From an uncultured Novosphingobium sp. (GTDB lineage Bacteria > Pseudomonadota > Alphaproteobacteria > Sphingomonadales > Sphingomonadaceae): a stretch of DNA of 14,507 nt. Below the pieces are notes generated by a model. The model was not told the DNA's origin, ran no database searches, and saw nothing but the letters and a program-made list of their open reading frames with translations. A program made the translations under genes and the position numbers. Below are positions 7,068 through 13,778 of the stretch, piece by piece (within the stretch, counting starts at the first letter, position 1; each line of letters starts with the position of its first letter). Location: assembly GCA_937897535.1 (NCBI GenBank), contig CALCQB010000300.1, positions 1 to 14,507 of the forward strand, read 5' to 3'.

Positions 7068-8042
7068 TCAGGTCTTGGCAGCGGCTTTGGCACGGCGCTC
7101 GCGGACCGACAACCACCATGTCAGCACGACCGCCGCGCCCAGCGCCAATACGATTGCGGGGATCAAGCCGAGCCCGGCCATGAGGGCCGCGCGGAAGGTC
7201 GACATGTGCACCGCATAGAGCGGAAACGACAGCATGCCCGACCATACCGCCCAACGCGGCGCGCTGCGAAAAGCGAGGCCACCGGCGATCAGCAGCGGGC
7301 AGGCAATCAGGATGAATGCGATGTCAAAGACCCATCCGAAGACCAGCAACGGCGTGGTCATCAGCGCGGGCAGCGCGATCATCGCCAAGGCGGGCGGCAC
7401 GGCAACCGGTGGTTCGTCCTGCCACAGCCGCCACAGCAGTACACCGATGCTGTAGGAGCCGAGGCTGCGGACTACCGCCGGGCCGGCATGGACGGTCAGC
7501 GAACCGAAATCGAGATCGCCAGCCAGCCGCGCAAGAATTGATAGAACAAGCAGCAGGGCAGCGATCAGCGCGAACAGCGCGCGGTTCGACAGCCGCCACA
7601 GGAATGCCCCGTGGATCGCATTGGCGACCAATTCGTAGAAGATCGACCAGCCGGGGCTGTTCAGCGGGGTCAGTTCGTTGTTCACCGGCGAGGGCAGCAA
7701 GGCCATGTTGAGCGCGAAGCCCAGCGCAAACCAGGCCGGATCACCGGTCGCGCGCCACAGGTATCCCACCCCGATCAGGCTGCCGACCGCCATGGTCAGC
7801 CACAGCCGGCGATAGCGGATCAGCACGAAGTTGCCGGCGCCGAGCCCGCCGCGCATCCGTTCCTCATAGGTCCGGGCCATGACATAGCCGGACAGCATCA
7901 TGAAGAAGTCGACCGCGAGGTAGCCCTTGCCCCAGATGCTTGGAGTCTCCGGGTAAATCCCGTGCAGATGGAACGCAAACACGCACAGCGCGGCAATCCC
8001 GCGCATCGCATCCAGACCGTGAAGGCGCCGGACCGCTCTCAT
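7068..8042 (-). CDS. acyltransferase-3 family integral membrane protein
   Basis: A 324-residue polytopic membrane protein of the OafA/acyltransferase-3 family, which transfers acetyl or other acyl groups from the cytoplasm to envelope glycans or lipids. The N-terminal signature LHGLDAMRGIAALCVFAFHL (7-26) includes R14 and H25, the conserved Arg and His of the family. It is followed by YLAVDFFMMLSGYVMA and IRYRRLWLT, then by about eight further hydrophobic helices and a basic C-terminus. The ATG overlaps the stop of the HupE-like gene as ATGA, implying translational coupling. A glycan or lipid modified by it cannot be named, and no polysaccharide genes are nearby. Its presence between envelope proteins and CoA-enzymes is unusual; it may use an acyl group from the same pathway, but this is speculation. 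Confidence 0.92.
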   Translation of the reverse strand: MRAVRRLHGLDAMRGIAALCVFAFHLHGIYPETPSIWGKGYLAVDFFMMLSGYVMARTYEERMRGGLGAGNFVLIRYRRLWLTMAVGSLIGVGYLWRATGDPAWFALGFALNMALLPSPVNNELTPLNSPGWSIFYELVANAIHGAFLWRLSNRALFALIAALLLVLSILARLAGDLDFGSLTVHAGPAVVRSLGSYSIGVLLWRLWQDEPPVAVPPALAMIALPALMTTPLLVFGWVFDIAFILIACPLLIAGGLAFRSAPRWAVWSGMLSFPLYAVHMSTFRAALMAGLGLIPAIVLALGAAVVLTWWLSVRERRAKAAAKT

Positions 8043-9022
8043 CCGACCAGGCGTTCGATGAACCAGAAGCTGGCGGTGATGCCGATCGCGTAAGTCGCGG
8101 TGACCGTTGCCGGGCGCAGGGCTTGCGGAGCGAACCGGCGAAAGAGTGCGATCAAGGCCATGGTTGCGCTGATCACTACCAGCTGCCCGGCCTCGACACC
8201 AAGGTTGAAGGTCAGCAGCGCTGTGGGAATATCGCTCTCGGGCAAGCCGATCTCACGCAGTGCACCGGCGAAGCCAAAGCCGTGGATCAGCCCGAACAGG
8301 AACGCGACGATCCAGGGTGCGCGCTCGGCCAGGTGGGGATCATCAGGGTCGCGCTTGACGACTTCGACCGCCAGGAACACGATCGACAGGGCGATCAGCG
8401 CCTCGACCGGGGCCTGGGCCAGCCCGACCAGCCCCAGGGTCGAGCCGATCAGGGTGATCGAGTGAGCCACGGTGAACGCGGTTGCGGCCTTCACGACCAT
8501 CCCTAACCGCCCGATCAGCAAGACCAGCGCGATCACGAACAGCAGGTGGTCGTACCCCTCGAGGATGTGGATGATCCCCAGCACGAAATAGCTGCGCGCG
8601 ACTTCCCAGGCATCGGGCTGGATCGCCACTTCGACCATCGCCCGGTCCTGGGTCAGCCGCGCGGCCTGGACCGGTCGGCCCATAGGCGCGACGCGCAGCA
8701 GGGCATCGGTGAAGGCCGCATCCATCCCCGCCAGCCCAACCTGCGATCCGGCCAGGTCCTTGCTGCAGGTCAGGCGGCTGGTCGCGACCAGGACCAGCCC
8801 CTCGACCCGCGCCTGCGGCGGCGACTGGGTGCAGAATGCGGGGAAGGCGGGGCGGGTGCGCGTGGCGAGGCCGCCCAGCACCGGGGCCTTCCACACCAGC
8901 TTCCAGTGCTGCGCGTCCTGCTGCGTAAATTCGAGATAGCCGGGCCGCAGCTCGTCGGCCTGGGCGGGAACCGCGACCAGCGCAGCCAGCAGGATCAGCA
9001 GCAAGCGAAAGACGCGCGTCAC
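8039..9022 (-). CDS. HupE/UreJ-family membrane protein with periplasmic N-terminal domain
   Basis: A 327-residue protein. Residues 1-22 form a signal peptide (RLLLILLAALVAVPAQA), then a periplasmic domain to about 140 contains two cysteines (C64, C86). Six or so membrane helices follow, with the polar signature of the family: GIIHILEGYDHLLFV (149-163), FTVAHSITL (183-191), FGLIHGFGFA (243-252) and FNLGVEAGQ (272-280). The repeated His, Asp and Glu inside helices (H152, D158, H159, H187, H247, E277) resemble the metal sites of HupE/UreJ nickel permeases. No hydrogenase or urease genes are here, so the exact metal or function is open. It overlaps the neighbours on both sides by 4 bases (ATGA), placing it firmly with the prolyl isomerase and DUF3604 genes. 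Confidence 0.9.
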   Translation of the reverse strand: MTRVFRLLLILLAALVAVPAQADELRPGYLEFTQQDAQHWKLVWKAPVLGGLATRTRPAFPAFCTQSPPQARVEGLVLVATSRLTCSKDLAGSQVGLAGMDAAFTDALLRVAPMGRPVQAARLTQDRAMVEVAIQPDAWEVARSYFVLGIIHILEGYDHLLFVIALVLLIGRLGMVVKAATAFTVAHSITLIGSTLGLVGLAQAPVEALIALSIVFLAVEVVKRDPDDPHLAERAPWIVAFLFGLIHGFGFAGALREIGLPESDIPTALLTFNLGVEAGQLVVISATMALIALFRRFAPQALRPATVTATYAIGITASFWFIERLVG

Positions 9023-9846
9023 TTGGGCAGCTCGATCACCACGTCATAGCCCTCGAGCATCCGGGCATAGGCCTCTTCGCGGGCGCGGGCATTGGCACCG
9101 GCGCGCCAGTCGTTCTCGACCCGCTGGCGGACCTTGGCGAGGACCGGCGGTTGCGCGGCCGTACGCGCCGAGACGCGGACCAGGTGAAGCCCAAGGCCCG
9201 AGGCGATCGGTCCGTTCCACGGCCCGGGCGCGACATTGCGCAAGGCCAGGGTGAACTCGTCGCCGAAGGTGCCCGATATCTGGTCAGCCGAAGCGCCGCT
9301 GAAGCTTGCCGGGATCGGGATCGGGGTTCCCGTAACGCGCTCACGCTTGCGCAACCGGGCGAGCTGGGTTTCGGCCAGCGCCCGGTTCTGCGGCGTATCG
9401 GCCCCGAGATAGACCTGATCGAAGCTGGTGCGCGGATCCTCGGCATAGCGGGCCGGGTCCTTGTCGATCAGCGCCTGCAATTCGGCATCCCTGGGCGTCT
9501 TGGTCTCGGCCTCGGCGACGGTCATCGCCTCGAGCTTGCGCCGCATTCGCCGCACCACCACCTCGTCGCCCTGGTCGAGGCCGAGGTTCAGCGCTTCACG
9601 GTAATAGACCTGGTCCGCCACCCAGTCGCGGATCAGACCGTCGGTCTCGTCCTTGCTCGGCATTCGCCGGAAGTTGTCGTAGAACCGGCTGACCAGCCCG
9701 CCGACCACCCGTTCGTCGACCACGATCCGGCGCTCGCCGAGGTCTGGTGTCCGGCCCGAAAGCAGGGTGAAGACCAGCGCTCCGGCGATCAGGAAATGGA
9801 CCAACGGCTCCCGCAGAAGCCGCCGGGCCGAAGCTTTGATGGTCAT
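9019..9846 (-). CDS. membrane-anchored parvulin-type peptidyl-prolyl cis-trans isomerase
   Basis: A 275-residue protein with one N-terminal membrane helix (LVHFLIAGALVFTLLSG, 15-31) and the remainder presumably in the periplasm. Residues 40-130 are a helical chaperone-like region of the SurA/PpiC type (RRIVVDERVVGGLVSRFYDNF, WVADQVYYREALNLGLDQGD; each about 20 residues). The part from 140 to 227 looks like a divergent parvulin domain, ending in the family pattern GPIASGLGLHLVRV. It probably helps fold or protect exported proteins, plausibly its operon partners DUF3604 or the HupE-like protein. Its ATG lies one base after the DUF3604 stop (TGA-C-ATG) and its stop overlaps the HupE-like start. 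Activity is uncertain because the parvulin core is degenerate. I recall such isomerases next to DUF3604 and HupE genes in other bacteria. Confidence 0.85.
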   Translation of the reverse strand: MTIKASARRLLREPLVHFLIAGALVFTLLSGRTPDLGERRIVVDERVVGGLVSRFYDNFRRMPSKDETDGLIRDWVADQVYYREALNLGLDQGDEVVVRRMRRKLEAMTVAEAETKTPRDAELQALIDKDPARYAEDPRTSFDQVYLGADTPQNRALAETQLARLRKRERVTGTPIPIPASFSGASADQISGTFGDEFTLALRNVAPGPWNGPIASGLGLHLVRVSARTAAQPPVLAKVRQRVENDWRAGANARAREEAYARMLEGYDVVIELPK

Positions 9847-9847
9847 G

Positions 9848-11734
9848 TCAGGCCGGGTTGTACCAGATCGCCGAGGTATAGGCGCGTTCCTGCTGCCGCA
9901 GCGGGATCTCCGGCGGCAGGGTCAGCTTGTACTTGGCCAGATCGTAATCCATCCAGGTCGGGGTCGGAATCTGCAACACCCGGACATAGTAGAACGCGCG
10001 AAGTTTGGGATCGAACTCCGGGTCGTTCCAGACCGTCGCCAGGCTCGGCGCGCCGATGGTGTTCTGGTAGGTCGCGGTCGCCACATCGACCGTATCGCCG
10101 ACCGCCGGCACCTTGCCGCCAACCGCGACGCGCTTGGCCATGTCGGACCAGACCACGTCGAACACCTTTTCATGCGACTGGCCGCTGGCATCGACCCAGC
10201 CCTTGATCACCTGGACCCGGTCGAGATTGCCGTCCTGCGGATCCTTCAGCGCCGAGATCACGAAGCTGGGCGAGCCGGTCCCGCCGGGCTTTAGTTCGCC
10301 GCCCATCGGCACGCCGCGGGCATATCCGGCCTTGACCCAGTCACCCTTGAGGTCATCAGCCTTGAAGTCCCAGCCGCCAAACACCCGCACAGTCATGCGC
10401 GGGCCGGTGGTGGCATAGACCTCGCGCCGCATCATCGCGTCGAAGATCGCCGCGCGGCTGTTGGAGGTGGCCCAGACCGCGGCATAGCCGCTGGCCAGGC
10501 TCTGCCAGTTCATCCGCCCGCTCATCACGCCGGGAACGAACCCGTCGGTCGCGCGGTGCGAGCTTGGCTCGACCCCGGCGTGCTTGCCGAAGAAGTTGTT
10601 CTCGTCGGTGGTCGAGAGCGAGGTGTGGCTGTCGGTCGATCCGATCACCCCGAACTTGTAGGGGTTAACGCCGGTCCGCTGCTCGATCAGCAGTCCGCGC
10701 TTGAGCGCCTCGCGCACATAGGAGCCGGGCAGGTCGCCCTGCTTGGTCGGGATATTGCCCAGCAGGTTGAACTTGTCCCAGCCCGTCGTGCCATAACCAG
10801 CGAATTCGTCGTTGGGCGACATGAACGGATGGGCCTCGCTGTCCCCCTTGATCTGGGTGATTTCGGCGACCGGTTCATGCAGCGCGCGGCGGCGGGCATA
10901 GCCGGCGCTGATCGGCCCGCCGCCGGGCTCGGTCATCATCCACATCAAGCCGTTGGAGAGATTGCCGTTGTGCGGGATCGCCAGCACCTTGCCGCCGGTG
11001 TCCTTTTCATAGGCGTCCATCTTGTCCCACAGGTCATCCGGCCACAGGCTGGCCTGCGGATCCCATGGCACCAGCTTGCCGACCTTGTCCTTGCCGTCCC
11101 GGAAAATGACGTTGCGGTGCAGGTTGTTGCCGGTCTGCATCAGCGTGTACTCGAACCCGATGAAGGCGGTGAACTTACCCGGTTCGTTGTAGTCTTCGAC
11201 CGTGTCGAGATGTTCGTCCCACAATTCGCGGATGCGCTTGGCCGATTTTTCGGGATCGTTGAGCGCCTTGGGAATCAGGCCACTGGCCCGCGCGGCGAGC
11301 ATTTCGCCGGTAGCCTTGAGCGAACCTGCGGGGCCTTCGTGCATCATGTCATACCACCGCAGCGCGGTCGGATCGGTAATCATCATCCGCGGCGCTTCGT
11401 ACAGCGCCTTGGTCGCGCCGATCCCTTCGGCGTGATCGCTGACCACCAGGAAGTCGAGCGGGCGGGCCAGCTTGGCCTTGACCCCGGTGCTTGATACGAC
11501 TTCTTCGCCCTTGGCAAAGCGCAAAGCGGCTTCGGGGTCAAGCCGGGTGCCGAACCCGAACGCATCGACCGAATTGCTGGTGTGCAGATGGGTGTCGCCC
11601 CAGTACACCTGCTCGGGGTAAGCGTTGTTCTTGACCTCGGCCTTGCTGCCGACCGATTTCCCGATCTTGTCACAGCCACTGACCAAAGCCGTTGAAGCGA
11701 GCAGCAGCGCTGCTCCCATAAGTGCCTTGCGCAT
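9848..11734 (-). CDS. DUF3604 lipoprotein, PHP-like metal-dependent hydrolase family
   Basis: A 628-residue protein beginning MRKALMGAALLLASTALVSGC: a lipoprotein signal with lipobox LVSG-C21, so it is lipid-anchored in the envelope. The PHP-like metal motifs are in order: WGDTHLHTSNS (45-55), VVSDHAEG (97-104), FIGFEYT (191-197), IPHNGN (253-258), EITQIKGDSEAH (291-302) and GSTDSHT (365-371). Together they suggest a binuclear or trinuclear metal centre. Length is typical of DUF3604. I chose the second ATG because GGAGGG lies 7 bases upstream; an ATG at 11749 would add five residues and has GGAG 5 bases upstream. It heads the leftward six-gene operon and shares a 107-base divergent region, with an operator-like palindrome, with the acyl-CoA dehydrogenase gene. 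The substrate is unknown; a phosphoester is a guess from the fold. Confidence 0.9.
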   Translation of the reverse strand: MRKALMGAALLLASTALVSGCDKIGKSVGSKAEVKNNAYPEQVYWGDTHLHTSNSVDAFGFGTRLDPEAALRFAKGEEVVSSTGVKAKLARPLDFLVVSDHAEGIGATKALYEAPRMMITDPTALRWYDMMHEGPAGSLKATGEMLAARASGLIPKALNDPEKSAKRIRELWDEHLDTVEDYNEPGKFTAFIGFEYTLMQTGNNLHRNVIFRDGKDKVGKLVPWDPQASLWPDDLWDKMDAYEKDTGGKVLAIPHNGNLSNGLMWMMTEPGGGPISAGYARRRALHEPVAEITQIKGDSEAHPFMSPNDEFAGYGTTGWDKFNLLGNIPTKQGDLPGSYVREALKRGLLIEQRTGVNPYKFGVIGSTDSHTSLSTTDENNFFGKHAGVEPSSHRATDGFVPGVMSGRMNWQSLASGYAAVWATSNSRAAIFDAMMRREVYATTGPRMTVRVFGGWDFKADDLKGDWVKAGYARGVPMGGELKPGGTGSPSFVISALKDPQDGNLDRVQVIKGWVDASGQSHEKVFDVVWSDMAKRVAVGGKVPAVGDTVDVATATYQNTIGAPSLATVWNDPEFDPKLRAFYYVRVLQIPTPTWMDYDLAKYKLTLPPEIPLRQQERAYTSAIWYNPA

Positions 11735-11741
11735 CGCTTTG

Positions 11742-11747
11742 CCCTCC
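11742..11747 (-). promoter_or_regulatory. ribosome binding site deciding the start of the DUF3604 gene
   Basis: GGAGGG on the minus strand is 7 bases before the ATG at 11732-11734 and lies inside the codons that follow the earlier ATG at 11747-11749. It supports the shorter protein, whose first residue is directly followed by the basic part of the lipoprotein signal. Confidence 0.5.
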
Positions 11748-11815
11748 ATCCCGTCTCCAATCGTAACTTGCCAGTTTGGCGGTTCAGGTCAAGCATCGAG
11801 CGGGGGTTTGCAGGG

Positions 11816-11833
11816 CTTAATCGTTCGGTTAAG
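11816..11833. promoter_or_regulatory. operator-like palindrome, site 2
   Basis: CTTAATCGTTCGGTTAAG is an imperfect palindrome whose 16-base core TTAATCGTTCGGTTAA (11817-11832) matches 14 of 16 positions of the core at 1992-2007. It lies 8 bases upstream of the acyl-CoA dehydrogenase ATG and overlaps its likely Shine-Dalgarno (AAGG, 11831-11834). In the other direction it is about 80 bases upstream of the DUF3604 start, so a protein bound here could control both divergent units. I see no convincing sigma-70 promoter boxes in the 107-base gap. Confidence 0.7.
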
Positions 11834-11841
11834 GCACACGC

Positions 11842-12999
11842 ATGACCGAGAGCCAGGACATCATCGAAATCCGCCGTGCGGTGCAGGCGCTGTGCGCCGA
11901 GTTCCCGGGGGAATATTGGCGGAGCAAGGACCGCGAACGGGCCTATCCGGGCGAGTTCGTCGATGCGCTGACCCGGTCGGGGTTCCTCGCCGCGCTGATC
12001 CCAGAGGAGTTCGGCGGCTCGGGCCTCAGCCTCGATGCGGCGGCGGTAATCATGGAGGAAATCCAAGCGGCCGGCTGCAACGGGGCCAGCGCCCACGCGC
12101 AGATGTACATCATGAACACGCTGCTGCGCTATGGTTCGGCCGAGCAGAAGGCGGCCTATCTGCCCGGCATCGCCGATGGCTCGCTGCGGCTGCAGGCGTT
12201 CGGGGTGTCGGAGCCGGCCAGCGGAACCGATACGCTGAGTTTGCGGACCGTCGCAGTGAAGGACGGCGATCATTACGTGATCAACGGCCAGAAGATCTGG
12301 ACCAGCCGGGCCGAACATTCCGATCTGATGCTGCTGCTCGCCCGCACCACCCCGCGCGACCAGGTTGCGAAAAAGACCGAGGGGCTGTCGATCTTCCTGG
12401 TCGACATGCGTGAGGTGGTCGGCAGCGGGATGACGATCAAGCCGATCCGCACGATGATGAACCACTCGACCACCGAGGTGTTCTTTGACGACATGCGGAT
12501 TCCGGCGAGCAGCCTGATCGGCGAGGAGGGGAAGGGGTTCCGCTACATCCTGTCGGGCATGAACGCCGAGCGGATCCTGATTGCGGCGGAATGCGTTGGC
12601 GACGCCAAGTGGTTCATCCAGAAGGCGACCGACTATGCCAAGGACCGTTCGGTCTTTGCCCGCCCGATCGGCCAGAATCAGGGCGTCCAGTTCCCGATCG
12701 CGCGCTGCTATGCCCAGATGTGCGCCGCCGAACTGATGGTCCACCATGCGGCGCACACCTATGACGCGGGCGGCAATCCCGGCGAAGAGGCCAACATGGC
12801 CAAGCTGCTCGCCAGCGAAGCCAGTTGGGCCGCCGCCGACATGTGCGTCCAGACCCACGGCGGGTTCGGGTTTGCCGAGGAATACGACGTCGAGCGCAAG
12901 TTCCGCGAGGCGCGGCTCTATACCGTCGCCCCGATCAGCACGAATCTGATCCTGTCATACCTGGCCGAACACGTGCTCGGTCTGCCGCGCAGTTACTAG
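11842..12999 (+). CDS. acyl-CoA dehydrogenase family protein
   Basis: A 385-residue FAD-dependent enzyme of standard ACAD length. Domain order is clear: helical N-terminus with LIPEEFGGSGLS (52-63), middle beta domain with FGVSEPASGTD (120-130) and INGQKIWTSRAEHSD (147-161), then FDDMRIPASSLIGEEGKGF (215-233). The C-terminal helical domain has CVQTHGGFGFAEEYDVER and FREARLY. The position that carries the catalytic Glu in medium-chain enzymes (YEGT) aligns with A363-P364 here. A glutamate, E243 in LSGMNAERILIAAE, occupies the place of the catalytic base of isovaleryl-CoA and long-chain dehydrogenases (helix G). It could thus be a dehydrogenase of branched or bulky acyl-CoA, or an ACAD-fold enzyme with other chemistry. 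It stands alone on the plus strand, shares an operator-like site with the phosphotransferase operon, and its TAG interlocks with the convergent gene. Confidence 0.94.
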   Translation: MTESQDIIEIRRAVQALCAEFPGEYWRSKDRERAYPGEFVDALTRSGFLAALIPEEFGGSGLSLDAAAVIMEEIQAAGCNGASAHAQMYIMNTLLRYGSAEQKAAYLPGIADGSLRLQAFGVSEPASGTDTLSLRTVAVKDGDHYVINGQKIWTSRAEHSDLMLLLARTTPRDQVAKKTEGLSIFLVDMREVVGSGMTIKPIRTMMNHSTTEVFFDDMRIPASSLIGEEGKGFRYILSGMNAERILIAAECVGDAKWFIQKATDYAKDRSVFARPIGQNQGVQFPIARCYAQMCAAELMVHHAAHTYDAGGNPGEEANMAKLLASEASWAAADMCVQTHGGFGFAEEYDVERKFREARLYTVAPISTNLILSYLAEHVLGLPRSY

Positions 13000-13502
13000 A
13001 ACAGCACGAACGGATTGCTGACTCCGGTATGCCTGGCCGGGCTGGGCAACAGCACCATCCGTCCGCGCTTTGCGTTCCAGCTGAATTCGCCCGGGCAAGC
13101 CTCGGCGCCGAAGCCGCCGCATTCGCTGCCGTGGAAATCGAACACGAAGACGATTCGGCCGGCGCGCTTTTCGATAGCGAGCTCGCGCATCTGGCGGTCG
13201 AACACCCGGATCGGCGCGCCGGTCTTGCGGCCCAGCCACAACTGATAGCGACAGCCGCCGGTGCCGCACCAGGCCGAGCCGAACGCGTTCCAGTTGACCT
13301 GCCAGTCCTGGATTCCATCGGCGTTGATGTCGATCGGCTCGATTGCTGCAAGGATTTCGGCCTGACTGTGCTTTGAGAAATCGCCCCTGAGCTGACGGGT
13401 CAGCACTTTGGCAACTTCGGCCTTGGGACTGACCGGGGATTTCGCAATGGCGGGGGATAACGCGACGGTCAGGGCAAGGGCAGCAGCAAGGGCGAGGCGC
13501 AT
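12996..13502 (-). CDS. small secreted protein with calcium-loop-like motif, unknown function
   Basis: A 168-residue protein that I do not recognise as a named family. Residues 1-20 form a clear signal peptide (LALAAALALTVALSPAIA, cleavage after AIA), so it is exported. The mature part has DINADGIQDW (58-67), which looks like a single Dx[DN]xDGxxDW calcium-binding loop as in FG-GAP or thrombospondin-3 type repeats. Four cysteines (C79, C84, C128, C136) are well placed for two disulphides, and aromatic strands WQVNWNAFGSAWCGTGGCRY and EFSWNAKRGRMVLL follow. AAAGGA lies 5 bases before the ATG. It is 69 bases downstream of the formate dehydrogenase delta gene on the same strand; that gap holds only its ribosome binding site. 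Its TAG interlocks with the stop of the acyl-CoA dehydrogenase. No functional link to either neighbour is evident. Confidence 0.8.
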   Translation of the reverse strand: MRLALAAALALTVALSPAIAKSPVSPKAEVAKVLTRQLRGDFSKHSQAEILAAIEPIDINADGIQDWQVNWNAFGSAWCGTGGCRYQLWLGRKTGAPIRVFDRQMRELAIEKRAGRIVFVFDFHGSECGGFGAEACPGEFSWNAKRGRMVLLPSPARHTGVSNPFVLF

Positions 13503-13571
13503 GGGATTCCTTTCGGGTGAACCCCACGCCTAGCCGCTATGCGCCGCAATCCCTTGCCGAAACGCGACAGC

Positions 13572-13772
13572 TCAGGCGGCCAGTTTTTCCACCGCCGCCC
13601 GCGCGATCGGATCGAGCCCGGCACGATCACCGGCCAGGATCGCGGCTTTCATCCGCGGGTCCCAATAGTCCTTCAGATGCTGGCACGTTAGCTCTATCGC
13701 CGCCGCCTCGCCCTGCATGGCAAGGTTCCGGGCGATCTGGTTGGCCATATAAGTCAGATGCGCAAGATCCAC
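13572..13772 (-). CDS. fdsD: NAD-dependent formate dehydrogenase, delta subunit
   Basis: A 66-residue protein matching the small FdsD subunit: MANQIARNLAMQG near the N-terminus, a central VANHL-like region here read as AAAIELTCQHLKDYWDPRMK and a C-terminal AGLDPIARAAVEKL. The start is GTG (13770-13772), 6 bases after the alpha-subunit stop; a GGAG overlaps the end of the alpha gene. An ATG eight codons later (13746-13748) would remove residues that homologues normally have, so GTG is preferred. FdsD accompanies the soluble molybdenum- or tungsten-containing, NAD-linked formate dehydrogenase, where it is thought to help assembly or stability of the complex. In the described fdsGBACD order an fdhD-like gene (fdsC) lies between A and D; it is absent from that place here. 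Confidence 0.9.
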   Translation of the reverse strand: MDLAHLTYMANQIARNLAMQGEAAAIELTCQHLKDYWDPRMKAAILAGDRAGLDPIARAAVEKLAA

Positions 13773-13778
13773 CCCGGC

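Noticed and set aside
6186..7541. Open frame of about 450 codons on the plus strand opposite the crotonase and acyltransferase genes.
   Set aside because: The encoded protein has no recognisable motif and is rich in Arg, Gln, Gly and Asp; the opposite strand carries clear enzyme families.
8039..9022. The HupE-like protein as part of a hydrogenase or urease locus.
   Set aside because: No hydrogenase, urease or accessory genes are in the window; the neighbours point to the DUF3604 trio instead.
11770..11780. GCCA-GTT-TGGC small palindrome in the divergent promoter region.
   Set aside because: Four-base arms are expected by chance at this base composition and no second copy was seen.
11787..11792. 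Minus-strand TTGACC as a possible -35 box for the DUF3604 operon.
   Set aside because: The best -10-like hexamer (TACGAT) is 21 bases away and nothing convincing lies at 16-18 bases.
11383..12858. Very long open frame on the minus strand (about 490 codons) opposite the acyl-CoA dehydrogenase and the DUF3604 gene start.
   Set aside because: It spans two well-recognised genes and the gap between them. The translation is low-complexity and rich in Arg, His, Gln and Gly, as expected for the antisense of high-GC codons.
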